Shown here in pieces: positions 43,949 to 52,485 of a stretch of 64,000 nucleotides of DNA; within the stretch, counting starts at the first letter, position 1, and each line of letters opens with the position of its first letter. The notes below the pieces were generated by a model that did no database searches, had not been told where the DNA came from, and saw only the letters and a program-made list of their open reading frames with translations. The position numbers and the translations under genes are program-made. Origin of the DNA: Mucilaginibacter corticis (lineage in GTDB: Bacteria; Bacteroidota; Bacteroidia; Sphingobacteriales; Sphingobacteriaceae); the NCBI RefSeq assembly GCF_007558865.1, contig NZ_VLPK01000003.1:558001-622000 (forward strand), read 5' to 3'.

Positions 43949-45097
43949 TTACAAGTTGATAACCACATTGCCTGGCAAGAACTGGGCTGCTGCAGGATAA
44001 GTAAACGTATCACCTTGTGAGGCTTCACCATTTTTATCCACCAAAGTAATAGTACCGTTGATATTGTCCTTATCCACCGATAAGGTCATAAAGCCATGAT
44101 CTTTATCATTACCAAACATTAATTTCGCACCAGTATTGTCATCTACATCACCTGCTGCAGCTGTTAAATGGTGCAAGTGATAATAGCCGCCATTTCCGGC
44201 TACGAAGAACGGTGTAACCCGGTCTTCAATAATCTCTTTTTCAATCCGCTGTACATTATGCACATGAGCTGTCAGTACCATATTAGGTACGCGTCTAGAA
44301 TCATTAATTGCATGTTGCAACGCATCTGCCATTGCCGGGCTGCCACTATGATGATCGTCAAATGAATAAATCGGATGGTGAAGGCTTACAATCAGCGCTT
44401 TATCTTTTGACGCAGTATATAGTTCATTAGTCAGCCATTGCTGCTGTACAGAATCTATTGAACCATGTTCCGGAACATTTGTATACATGCCGACTATGGT
44501 TACGAACGGGGATATTAAAGTGTAGTATACGTTAGGCAATGACAAGGTTACCCTTGGAGCATCTTTTGAAATTGGATCGACATGCGGCTTTGCTGTCGTA
44601 AAATATTGTACCCATCCGTCAAGCGACGTTTGCGAAGCATCTATCGGGTCGCCGTCATGGTTGCCCGGAATTGCGAAGATTGGTACATTATAATGATCGT
44701 ATGGCTCATAAAACTGGTCATAATATTTATCTATTTCGCCATTGTAATATACCAAGTCACCTAAATGATAAAAAAACGATGGAGCATCGTCCCCTTTATT
44801 CAGGTCGCCTTTCATTATACTCGCTACATTGGCCTGGTATTCGGCATTTTTGATGCCACCCGTGTCACCGACTGTATGAAACACAATCTTGCCCAGTGCC
44901 GAGGCTTTTGCTGTTATCCCAGGGATTGCATCTTCAATATTGTAATGATAAGGGGGTTGACCCAACGGCGGGGGTAATTGCTGAAAACGTTGGGTACTGT
45001 GAGTAAGTGGCGACAATGGGTGTATACCAGGATGTGCCTGTGATTGTTTTCTAGGTGGGCGCTGACGGGTCTGACCCTGCATAAGTGGACTGCTCAT
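43949..45097 (-). CDS. Calcineurin-like metallophosphoesterase
   Basis: 382 residues. The metal motifs of the metallophosphatase superfamily are all visible: GDTGG (about 76-80), HLGDLVYYNG (111-120), IPGNHDGDP (142-150), SLHHPIYS (about 246-253) and LTAHVHNVQR (about 278-287). The N terminus (1-50) is Gln/Pro-rich and has no signal peptide, so the protein seems cytosolic or unconventionally exported. It resembles purple-acid-phosphatase-like enzymes. Substrate unknown. Confidence 0.85.
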   Translation of the reverse strand: MSSPLMQGQTRQRPPRKQSQAHPGIHPLSPLTHSTQRFQQLPPPLGQPPYHYNIEDAIPGITAKASALGKIVFHTVGDTGGIKNAEYQANVASIMKGDLNKGDDAPSFFYHLGDLVYYNGEIDKYYDQFYEPYDHYNVPIFAIPGNHDGDPIDASQTSLDGWVQYFTTAKPHVDPISKDAPRVTLSLPNVYYTLISPFVTIVGMYTNVPEHGSIDSVQQQWLTNELYTASKDKALIVSLHHPIYSFDDHHSGSPAMADALQHAINDSRRVPNMVLTAHVHNVQRIEKEIIEDRVTPFFVAGNGGYYHLHHLTAAAGDVDDNTGAKLMFGNDKDHGFMTLSVDKDNINGTITLVDKNGEASQGDTFTYPAAAQFLPGNVVINL

Positions 45098-45210
45098 AAT
45101 TGCTTTAGGTTTAATATTTATATCAAAACAAATAATTTACTATTAAATTTCTATTAGATACACATTAAATAACAATCTCATTATCAAAAGATAAAACCAA
45201 TAGCTGTCCC

Positions 45211-45270
45211 CCACCACTGGTCGAAGTTTAAAAACTTCGACCTAAAATGCCGCAAGCATTCTGCTTGCAT
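45211..45270. repeat. CACTGGTCGAAG repeat, copy B with two hairpins
   Basis: GGTCGAAGTTT and AAACTTCGACC (45219-45242) form a perfect 11-bp palindrome, and GCAAGCA/TGCTTGC (45252-45268) a second stem. It shares CACTGGTCGAA, GTTT and CCTAAAATG with copy C. Confidence 0.6.
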
Positions 45271-45297
45271 CAATTAAACACAGGCTGAGAGCTTACA

Positions 45298-45744
45298 TTA
45301 TCCTATATTTGTTGCGGGTGGCGTTGCTATACCGTGCAATTGGTTATACTTGGCTGTCCATGCAAGCATATCTGTTATATTCAGCCCGTCATCAAAATGA
45401 ACAGGATCGGGCTTGCCAAAGTCGCCACCCCACCTTAGTCCGGCAGCCTTCACTTCATCAATAAACTGGCGTATAACCCCGGTTGCTGTTTGCATTTTTG
45501 TAGAGTTATAAAAAGCGCCCGCCAGTTCAAGGTTACAATCAATGGCATGGCCTATCATATGGTTACTATGCGTAGCCGGCGTTACAATAGCCCCCGGCAC
45601 GTTGGCATCAACCCGGTAAGAAGAGTTTACAAACACGGTGATATTATACTTCTGTGCAATAGCATTCATCTTGATCAGGCTTGGTTCAAAATCCTCATCA
45701 ATGGTGCAATCGTTTTTAAAATTGGATGCGGTAAATTTTTTCAT
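45298..45744 (-). CDS. M15-type (VanY/L-Ala-D-Glu) cell-wall peptidase
   Basis: 148 residues with the zinc motif of M15 peptidases: SNHMIGHAIDCN (about 81-92; His and Asp ligands) and WGGDFGKPDPVHFDD (about 119-133; His ligand). Small single-domain M15 proteins cleave peptidoglycan stem peptides and are common as phage endolysins. There is no signal peptide, which fits a phage-derived or otherwise cytoplasmic enzyme. It sits among interspersed repeats. Confidence 0.83.
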   Translation of the reverse strand: MKKFTASNFKNDCTIDEDFEPSLIKMNAIAQKYNITVFVNSSYRVDANVPGAIVTPATHSNHMIGHAIDCNLELAGAFYNSTKMQTATGVIRQFIDEVKAAGLRWGGDFGKPDPVHFDDGLNITDMLAWTAKYNQLHGIATPPATNIG

Positions 45745-46069
45745 TGTTGACAGGTATTTAGGTGCTCATGAAAATATAGCTCTGTTACTAACTGGTTTAA
45801 AGGCTATTAACGGTTGGAAATAATAATTTAAGATAAAAATAATTCAGCACTTTTCAAAACCGGTAAATTAATTTCCGTCACTGGTCGAAAGTTTAACAAA
45901 TCGGCCTAAAATGTAGCAGGCATGCTGCTTTCGAGTGCCTTAATAAACGATAATAAAAGACATAATTACAACGAAATTTTGAACATGCGGCTTCTGTACA
46001 TTATACCACGGATTACACGGAAGTCCATGGTATTAAGCGATATCAAGTTATGCTGAACGTTTCTCCTTC
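45745..46069. other. Intergenic region carrying repeat copy C
   Basis: 325 bp without a gene. Holds the repeat at 45879-45935 and an otherwise featureless stretch. Confidence 0.5.
45879..45935. repeat. CACTGGTCGAAG repeat, copy C
   Basis: CACTGGTCGAAAGTTTAA (45879-45896), then CGGCCTAAAATG and an AGCAGGCATGCTGCT hairpin (45916-45930). It is diverged from copy B mainly in the hairpin arms. Confidence 0.55.
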
Positions 46070-48571
46070 CTAACCGCCGTTCATCAACCGCACGGGTCCG
46101 ATCAGCCCGGATGGTATGAGTGGCGCGTCTTTTGAAAAATAATTCCAGGTCGTAAAGCCATACCTGCCTTTCGATGGCCTTGGCTGATTATTTAAGAACC
46201 AATCCGGGAAAGCTTTTAAAAATTTGCCGCTGTTGTAAAAATAGCCGTTTGGTGACCATTCACAATCGTCCGGATCCTGCTCGTCACCGATGAGCCTGTT
46301 CGCCCAGACGTTAGTCACTTCAACGGTTAGGACATTTCCCTTTGTTTTAATCAAAGCTTTAGGTATGGTAACTCCCCAAGGTGCCGTCCATACCACCCCA
46401 AGATCTTTTTTATTGAGGTACACATGCGCAATGTGCTTTACTTCCCCAAGGTCCACATACAGTTCATGGCTGATCTCGCTTTCAGGCACATCGAAACTAA
46501 TGTTGTAGACCGCAGTACCGCTAAAATATTTTATTTTTTTGTCTGCACTTTTTGTCCAATCCTGGAGTCCCTCAAAAACTATCGGTTCTTTGGGACCACC
46601 CCAGGCGGGATCAAACCGGACCTGCCAGTTGCCGGTTAATGCCTGCAGCGGTTTTAATACTTTAAAATTGCTACCGGCTAAACCACCAGACCTCTCATAT
46701 TTCTTCCTAAAGACTACAAAATAGCTCTCCGCATCTTCAAAATTCAAAGCGATCTGCGTATGTGTCCCGTTGTCTTCAAAATTTGGCAGGTCGCGGATCT
46801 CACCGGTTACCGGGTTCCATAGTTCCGGTTGCCTGCCGCTAACCTGGAACCGGCAATAAGCGTAGCCACTGGTATGCGCCGTATTAGCGATAAAAAAGAT
46901 GTCTGTATTTTCTGCCTTGCGGTGCGCGTAATCTATCTTCAGGCCCTCGGGCTCCTCCAAAACCACCAGATCGCTGTCTGATTTCACCGGGATGCCCATT
47001 TGTAATAAGGCGCTGCAACGCTGCCAGTACGTAACCGTGGCTTTCGCGGCTTTCCACCACGTTTGCGTCCGGTCAAAATGCGTCCCCCACTGGCCCATAG
47101 ATGCGCCAGGCAGGTATTTGCTATCCCAGGGCTGGTGCGTAAAACGGTGGATGACGAAACGGTTTATCCCTTCGCAAAAAGCTTTGTCGCCTACAGGCTT
47201 CAGCCATGCCGGGTATTCATCCCACTTACTGCTAACCGGCTGTCCGGTGAAGGCTTCTGCCATAATTACATTTTTACCCGTTTTACGGATCGCAGCGATA
47301 ACAGATTCGGTCATGTAACTGGTGAACTTACCGTCATCGGTCCAGAATTCACACATGGGATCTGATACCTGCGGCGTTATTTCATCAAGGCGCCATGGCC
47401 CGCCGTAAGCCTCTGAAAAATAGTCGAGCCCTGCCGCTTTCAATTTCGCGGCTACTGTTTTAAAATATACATCCCTGAACAGGGCTTCAGTCACCCGTTC
47501 AAAGTCATACCTGAATTTAATGGAGTCTTCCCGGCTGCCGATCGTTCTACCTGCGAAGGTCGCCAGGTAGGGCACGATATCGTAACCCGTGTATTTGGAG
47601 AAAACTTCCCGCATTTTGGGTGTCCAGGTTACGGGATCGATCTCGTAACTATCGTAAAATATACCTGTTAAGGTGTTCCCTACATATTTGCCAACATGCT
47701 TTTTGATCTCGCTAAGCATGTGGTCTGTTTGAAAACTCACCGCTTCGGGATCCATCTTATCGCATTCTAACCCGGTTGCCCTCGGCTGCGCGGGTTGTAT
47801 AACTGCACCGGTGGTCGTATGACCGAACCGATAGATCATCCATTTCCCGGGAGGTGCATGCCAGTCCAGGTTCCCATCCGTATCCATTTTAGCGCTCAGG
47901 TCAATGATGCTATCTTTAGCCACGGTTCCTGTAGCCGGCATAGCCAGAACGGAAATGTCTTTATAATACGATTTGCGGGCCTCTATCAGCAGGTTTTCCA
48001 GTTTCCCGGTTACCGGGTCATAAGAAGGGAAACGCATATTTGCATGCGGATCGACCACCGGCTTATCCAGTCTTATCGATAACCGACCATTACCTTCGAT
48101 TTGCCTCGTACTCCAGCAAACTTCCTGCATAGATTGTTCCGGTTTGATCCACGGTCCTCCGCTGGAAGTGTAGCCCGGGCAATTGTATAACGCTATTTTG
48201 ATATTCAATCGTTTTGCTTCCGACATGGCGAATTCGACCAGTTTCCACCAAGGTTCTGTCCAGGCTACAATTTCAGGCGTCGGCGACCCGGCTATCGTGC
48301 CATTCCAGGGCGTGTTAATGTCAGCTAAAGACGCCAGCATGGCCAAGCTAAACCCTTCCTTTTTAAGAGCTTCCAGATCTTTGGTGATTCCTGCTTTGCT
48401 TACATTGGAACCCATCCACATCCAAAGGATGCCAGGTTTCGCGGATTCCGGCGGGTTACGAAAAAAGTATTCAGGATCGGGCCGGGTTTGAGACCTTGCG
48501 ACTAAATTAAATAGTATATTTAGCAGCATGACCATACCGCATACAGCGAAACGTAAGTTTCCTTTTTTCAT
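46070..48571 (-). CDS. GH106-type alpha-L-rhamnosidase
   Basis: 833 residues with signal peptide MKKGNLRFAVCGMVMLLNIL. Start of the mature part FFRNPPESAKPGILWMWMG and LYNCPGYTSSGGPWI are typical of the GH106/rhamnosidase-related family; the catalytic region has LTGIFYDSYEID and FSEAYGGPWRLDEI; the C-terminal beta-sandwich holds YVDLGEVKHIAHVYLNKKDLG and LTVEVTNVWANRLIGDEQ. It hydrolyses terminal rhamnose from pectic rhamnogalacturonan or related glycans outside the cytoplasm. It has no SusC/SusD partners in view. Confidence 0.85.
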   Translation of the reverse strand: MKKGNLRFAVCGMVMLLNILFNLVARSQTRPDPEYFFRNPPESAKPGILWMWMGSNVSKAGITKDLEALKKEGFSLAMLASLADINTPWNGTIAGSPTPEIVAWTEPWWKLVEFAMSEAKRLNIKIALYNCPGYTSSGGPWIKPEQSMQEVCWSTRQIEGNGRLSIRLDKPVVDPHANMRFPSYDPVTGKLENLLIEARKSYYKDISVLAMPATGTVAKDSIIDLSAKMDTDGNLDWHAPPGKWMIYRFGHTTTGAVIQPAQPRATGLECDKMDPEAVSFQTDHMLSEIKKHVGKYVGNTLTGIFYDSYEIDPVTWTPKMREVFSKYTGYDIVPYLATFAGRTIGSREDSIKFRYDFERVTEALFRDVYFKTVAAKLKAAGLDYFSEAYGGPWRLDEITPQVSDPMCEFWTDDGKFTSYMTESVIAAIRKTGKNVIMAEAFTGQPVSSKWDEYPAWLKPVGDKAFCEGINRFVIHRFTHQPWDSKYLPGASMGQWGTHFDRTQTWWKAAKATVTYWQRCSALLQMGIPVKSDSDLVVLEEPEGLKIDYAHRKAENTDIFFIANTAHTSGYAYCRFQVSGRQPELWNPVTGEIRDLPNFEDNGTHTQIALNFEDAESYFVVFRKKYERSGGLAGSNFKVLKPLQALTGNWQVRFDPAWGGPKEPIVFEGLQDWTKSADKKIKYFSGTAVYNISFDVPESEISHELYVDLGEVKHIAHVYLNKKDLGVVWTAPWGVTIPKALIKTKGNVLTVEVTNVWANRLIGDEQDPDDCEWSPNGYFYNSGKFLKAFPDWFLNNQPRPSKGRYGFTTWNYFSKDAPLIPSGLIGPVRLMNGG

Positions 48572-48737
48572 ATCATTAATTTGGTTTAAGCAATTGGCGT
48601 GCTATTCTGTAAAAGTAGCTTTCAAGAACCATCTATCTTATACCTATAGTTACTTTTTTTTGTACTTTTTGCGATGATCAAATAGTGTAGAATATGGAAA
48701 TGGTTGACAGTTACCAAATCCGCTCTGCCATTTTTGC

Positions 48738-48986
48738 CTAGTTGGAAACATCAAATACTCCGTGCAGGACCAGGCGACGGTTATCGCTGAAAACTTTATC
48801 CTCCAGCCATTTCAGGACCAATTTGTCCTTGATTGCGAAATCCCCGGTAATTTGTCTTTTGGAAACAAAGTGGGGAGAATCTATGAATTTCCGATCTCCT
48901 TTTTGATAGACGACATACTTTACATTAAAGGTGCCGTCAACCTTTTCATGGTGCGAATAAATTTTTGCACTTACGGTCGTAGCCAT
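48738..48986 (-). pseudogene. Integrase N-terminal Arm domain fragment
   Basis: 82 residues. MATTVSAKIYSHHEKVDG, YVVYQKGDRKFIDS and FVSKRQITGDFAIKD match the N-terminal Arm DNA-binding domain of Bacteroidota tyrosine recombinases, which are normally about 400 residues; the core and catalytic domains are missing. Inverted repeats (GTTACGTATTTGTTACAT at 49016-49033 against 49071-49087, one mismatch in 15) lie upstream, where arm sites or the promoter would be. It is a remnant of a second mobile element next to the tRNA-Met locus. Confidence 0.65.
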
Positions 48987-49015
48987 AATTTACAGTAATT
49001 AAGACGCCAGATCCC

Positions 49016-49087
49016 GTTACGTATTTGTTACATGGAGGCGTCAAGTTCAACAAAAAATTATGTAAATCCCGTAACAAATATGTAACA
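49016..49087. repeat. Inverted repeat upstream of the Arm fragment
   Basis: TTACGTATTTGTTAC (49018-49032) and GTAACAAATATGTAA (49071-49085) are inverted with one mismatch in 15. Each is next to CCCGT. Confidence 0.6.
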
Positions 49088-49172
49088 GCCACGGTGCCAC
49101 AGGTGACCCTGACCAGCATATGCGAGACGAAAAAACCCGCTCTACGTGTGTAAAAAGCGGGTTTTTAACGTT

Positions 49173-49241
49173 GTGCGCCCACCTGGGCTCGAACCAGGGA
49201 CCAAAAGATTATGAGTGTTGCACCCTCGAACCAACTGAGCT
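49173..49241 (-). pseudogene. Partial tRNA-Met copy (att site)
   Basis: Reads on the minus strand as the 3' 47 nt of the intact tRNA (TCATAATC anticodon loop, T arm and acceptor 3' strand) plus a related D-arm word AGCTCAGTTGGTT. The anticodon stem has a 2-nt insertion and does not pair, and the acceptor 5' strand is lost, so no tRNA can form. Confidence 0.75.
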
Positions 49242-49276
49242 TGGAAAGGGACATATTTGCCTTTATAAAACAGAAA

Positions 49277-49296
49277 TGCGCCAAATGTGCGCCAAA
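49277..49296. repeat. Left pair of TGCGCCAAA repeats (candidate arm sites)
   Basis: TGCGCCAAA at 49277-49285 and 49288-49296 (11-bp period), 58 bp inside the att repeat. The same pair with the same period occurs at 50447-50466. Confidence 0.55.
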
Positions 49297-50255
49297 TGTA
49301 TACAGAACCCAAAATCGTCACAACAAATGATTTACAAACAAGATCATACATTACCTTCTATCTAAACAACAAACGAATAAGAGAGTATAACGGAAAGAGC
49401 CTTAACTTAACTATTAATCCCAATCGCGCTTCATCAATAGGTGAACGTAACAAACTCCTAAGACAGTTACAGTTTGAGTTACTGAAGGCGCTACAAACCA
49501 ATAACTACCCAGCTACACCAGCAGTAATTGATATACCTGTCGAAGAGCCTGGAACACAAATATTATTAAAAGCAGCACTTGACAAGAAGCTAAATGCAAG
49601 TCTGAGCAAGACCTATAAACGAAACTTAAGATTGATTTATGAGCAATTTATAAGATTCTTATCAGAAGAAGAGCGCAACTCGCCTATAACCAACCTTACG
49701 ACTATGCGGATTGAACAATTTCTATCAAATTACAATTCGTCAGGAACATATTATATGGACAGACGCAGGGATTTAGGAGTTTTATTTGCTTCAGTTGGCC
49801 GTATGCTTGATAAAACGCTTCATGTAGTTAAAAAGACCGAACCAGCAAGGGTCAAAGCGAGGCTGCATAGAGCATACGATAAGGAACAGATTAAACCGAT
49901 ACTTGAATATCTTAAAGTTAAAAACTATAATCTGTATTTATGCTGTCTATTCACTTATGGGGCGTGGCTAAGACCTGATGAAGAAGTAAGATTGCTAACA
50001 AAGGAACATTTTAAGAGCGATAACACAGAGGTACACTTGTCAGGTTCCGAGAATAAGGGTGGTAAAGTCCGTGTCGTCTACTTACCAGAATACATTAGAG
50101 ACGAGATTGTGCCGATCTTAAACCAAATTGATAGATCAGATAATATATTCACTGGCAGCACAAAGCCGTTTAACGATGCTTACTTTAATACCCTAAATGA
50201 GCTGTTTCCAATAATTTCAAATTCTTTGCACTTCCCTGTACAGAAACAGGTTTGA
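49296..50255 (+). pseudogene. Tyrosine recombinase (integrase), C-terminally truncated
   Basis: 319 residues from the ATG at 49296 (a GTG at 49287 is in frame but inside the repeat). The N-terminal Arm-like and SAM-like core regions (LNNKRIREYNG; LSKTYKRNLRLIYEQFIRFL) precede the catalytic domain with Arg226 in TYGAWLRPDEEVRLL and a Lys-region GSENKGGKVRVVYLP (250-264). The HxxR, H/W and Tyr motifs that should follow are absent and are not found in any downstream frame, so about 80 residues are lost. It probably inserted the element into tRNA-Met. Confidence 0.78.
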
Positions 50256-50263
50256 TATAAAAT

Positions 50264-50410
50264 ATGGGAATGGAAGAATACATAATTAAGCAAGCAAAGT
50301 TAGGACTGGTGCTTTTGAAGCGCATGAAAGACTACGGCATAAACCCTCAACCTCTACACAGTCCATTTATTCCGTTTCCTTTCTTGCTTTATCGCACCAA
50401 ACCTGAGTGA
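50264..50410 (+). CDS. Possible 48-residue protein within the element
   Basis: Encodes MGMEEYIIKQAKLGLVLLKRM and ends IPFPFLLYRTKPE. No family recognised. It is 8 bp after the integrase stop and in the same direction. It may be real or a chance frame. Confidence 0.3.
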   Translation: MGMEEYIIKQAKLGLVLLKRMKDYGINPQPLHSPFIPFPFLLYRTKPE

Positions 50411-50446
50411 GTGGCTTATTAATTATGCTTATCTTAGCTTAAAAAC

Positions 50447-50466
50447 TGCGCCAAAACTGCGCCAAA
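50447..50466. repeat. Right pair of TGCGCCAAA repeats (candidate arm sites)
   Basis: TGCGCCAAA at 50447-50455 and 50458-50466, identical to the left pair in word, orientation and 11-bp period. Confidence 0.55.
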
Positions 50467-50620
50467 TCACAGATTGTTAACCTTAAAAATGAAGCCTATG
50501 TAGAAAACAAAAGCAATCACTACAAGAACAAAAATGAAACCCTTTATTTATTAATCAAATTCAAAATCTGCATTTCTGACTTATAAAGGCACTTTTACGC
50601 TTATTTGGATATAAAACAAT

Positions 50621-50650
50621 AAGGTCCCACAGTAAATACTGCAGGACCTT
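50621..50650 (-). terminator. Terminator of the tRNA-Met gene
   Basis: AAGGTCC..CAGTA pairs with TACTG..GGACCTT across a 2-nt internal loop, 5 bp beyond the tRNA 3' end, then TT. Confidence 0.7.
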
Positions 50651-50655
50651 TTAAG

Positions 50656-50729
50656 TGCGCCCACCTGGACTCGAACCAGGGACCAAAAGATTATGAGTCT
50701 TCTACTCTAACCAACTGAGCTATAGGCGC
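50656..50729 (-). tRNA. tRNA-Met (CAT anticodon)
   Basis: 74-nt cloverleaf on the minus strand: acceptor GCGCCTA/TGGGCGC, D stem GCTC/GAGT, anticodon stem GAAGA/TCTTT with loop CTCATAA (anticodon CAT), T stem CCTGG/CCAGG with TTCGAGT, discriminator A. CCA is not encoded. CAT could also be tRNA-Ile(k2C), which only the modifying enzyme's recognition would decide. It is the target of the integrated element. Confidence 0.93.
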
Positions 50730-50851
50730 GCAGAAACTTTGTTAAATTTCAGGCTGCAATGTTACAACTTTGCCTTCAATTTACAAAGTCTATTTTATTA
50801 AAAATAGCATATTTTTGATGACGGCGCTTTTAAGCCTAACTTTTGCCAATT

Positions 50852-51796
50852 ATGAATAAGCTATCACAAAATCGCAGGGAAGCCTTACAAATTATGGGGC
50901 TAACTGCCGGCTCCGCCTTGTTAAACAAACCCGCATCAGCTATGACTGCTACAAAAAAGACCGGACCCTCATTTAAATACTCACTGAATATGAGCACCAT
51001 ACGCGGACAAAATTTAGGGTTTATCAAAGAAATTCAGACTGCTGCAAAGGCCGGGTTTACTTCTGTCGAGATCTGGCTGGATACGTTTAATACCTATCTG
51101 CAAAACGGTGGTTCAATCTTAGAGGCAAATAGACTGCTTGACGATATGGGCGTGAAAGTTGAAAACGCCATCGGTTTTGCCGAGTGGATGGTGGACGACG
51201 AGGCTAAACGAAAAGACGCATTAGCGCAGCTTAACCGTCAGATGGACCTGCTGGCGAAGATAGGTTGTACACGTATTGCCGCCCCGCCGGCCGGCGCTAC
51301 CGGGTTGCCGTTGATTGACCTGAACATAATTACAGATCGTTATCGTGCTATATTGGATCTGGGCGACAAAACCGGCGTCACACCTATGGTTGAAATGTGG
51401 GGAGGCTCACACAACCTTAAGAAAATAAGCCAGGTATTATACATTGCTGCCGAAAGCGGGCATAAAAACGCATTGGTACTTTTAGATGCTTTCCATATTT
51501 ACAAAGGCGGATCGAGTTTAGATAGTTTGCCCTTTGTAGGCAAAAATGCTATAGAAGTATTCCACATAAATGATTATCCGGCAGATATAGCACCCGAAAA
51601 AATATCAGAACCTGATAGAGTTTACCCCGGCGATGGCATTGCCCCGCTGAAACAAATATTGCAAATCATTAAAAACCCCGATAAACCTGTAGTGATTTCG
51701 CTGGAAGTATTTAATGAAAGTTATTATAAGCAAGACCCTTTACTGGTTGCTAAAACAGGGCTGGCAAAAATGAAAGCGCTAACAGAAAATTTATAA
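50852..51796 (+). CDS. Exported sugar phosphate isomerase/epimerase-like (xylose isomerase-like TIM barrel)
   Basis: 314 residues from the ATG at 50852 (a TTG at 50843 is also in frame). The N terminus NRREALQIMGLTAGSALLNKPASA looks like a twin-arginine signal with weak RR. The rest follows the AP-endonuclease-2/xylose isomerase-like barrel: AAKAGFTSVEIW (66-77), LAKIGCTRIAAPPAG, MVEMWGGSHNL, LVLLDAFHIYKGG, VFHINDYPAD and VISLEVFNE, with the metal-binding Glu, Asp, His, Glu set. Members epimerise or isomerise sugars in exported oxidoreductase pathways. Substrate unknown. Confidence 0.85.
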   Translation: MNKLSQNRREALQIMGLTAGSALLNKPASAMTATKKTGPSFKYSLNMSTIRGQNLGFIKEIQTAAKAGFTSVEIWLDTFNTYLQNGGSILEANRLLDDMGVKVENAIGFAEWMVDDEAKRKDALAQLNRQMDLLAKIGCTRIAAPPAGATGLPLIDLNIITDRYRAILDLGDKTGVTPMVEMWGGSHNLKKISQVLYIAAESGHKNALVLLDAFHIYKGGSSLDSLPFVGKNAIEVFHINDYPADIAPEKISEPDRVYPGDGIAPLKQILQIIKNPDKPVVISLEVFNESYYKQDPLLVAKTGLAKMKALTENL

Positions 51797-51852
51797 CCTG
51801 TTTATATTTTATTAGCTATAATTGCAACGAAACAAAGCACCTTTACTGATTT

Positions 51853-52485
51853 ATGAAACCCATTAAGAATATCATCTTTGATTACGGCAACGTAATTTTT
51901 AATATAGATTTTAACCGCGTTGCCGCAGCATGGAAAAAGTTGGGTATTACTAATGCCGATGAATTTTACGGGCACAGGCAGCAGGATGATGTTTTCAATG
52001 CCTTAGAACGCGGCCAGATCAGTCCTGCGGCTTTCAGGGACCGTATCAGGGAGTTAACGCACAAACCCGAACTTACAGACGAGCAAATTGACGATGCCTG
52101 GAACCAGATATTTGTTGGAATCCCAAAAGGTAATCATGAAATCTTGCAACAGATTAAGGATAAATACCGCACCTTTTTATTAAGCAATATCAACGCAATC
52201 CATTACGATTACGTGCATGATTATTTAAAGCGTGAATATAACATGGTTGATAACAGTCATCTTTTCGAAAAAACTTATTACTCGCATCTGGTAGGTAAAC
52301 GCAAGCCTGATGCAGAAATCTTTGAACAGGTATTGCATGAAAACAACCTCGACCCGGCAGAAACCTTATTTATTGATGACAGTCCTCAACACTTAGAAAC
52401 TGCCAAAAAACTTGGTCTTCAAACTTATTTAATGACCGCGCCTGATAATTTGCAACAATACTTTAAAACAAACGGCTTACTATAA
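51853..52485 (+). CDS. HAD-superfamily hydrolase (YihX-like)
   Basis: 210-residue HAD-IA phosphatase. Motif I is IIFDYGNVIFNID (Asp8-Asp17 region, DYGN in place of DxDGT), motif II has LLSNINA (Ser), motif III KRKPD (Lys) and motif IV LFIDDSPQHLETAKKLGL. The small cap between I and II fits the YihX/glucose-1-phosphatase branch. The DinB gene begins immediately after the stop (TAA then ATG), so the two are translationally coupled. Confidence 0.9.
   Translation: MKPIKNIIFDYGNVIFNIDFNRVAAAWKKLGITNADEFYGHRQQDDVFNALERGQISPAAFRDRIRELTHKPELTDEQIDDAWNQIFVGIPKGNHEILQQIKDKYRTFLLSNINAIHYDYVHDYLKREYNMVDNSHLFEKTYYSHLVGKRKPDAEIFEQVLHENNLDPAETLFIDDSPQHLETAKKLGLQTYLMTAPDNLQQYFKTNGLL

Larger units (their letters stand above)
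50411..50654. other. Right part of the element without genes
   Basis: Contains the right repeat pair and the tRNA terminator. No other coding or RNA signal. Confidence 0.5.
49173..50701. mobile_element. Degraded integrative element in tRNA-Met
   Basis: A 1.5-kb insertion bounded by 47-bp direct repeats (49173-49219 and 50655-50701, two mismatches). The repeat is the 3' half of tRNA-Met, so insertion kept the tRNA intact and left a partial copy at the far end: the classic pattern of tyrosine-recombinase islands. Inside are a truncated integrase, a pair of TGCGCCAAA repeats near each end and little else. Base composition is visibly more AT-rich than the surroundings. It is a relic and probably immobile. 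Confidence 0.8.

Noticed and set aside
48183..48491. Antisense frame in the GH106 gene
   Set aside because: Mirror of the coding strand without independent signals.
49173..49241. Second functional tRNA gene
   Set aside because: Its acceptor 5' strand is missing and the anticodon stem does not pair, so it is an att copy, not a tRNA.
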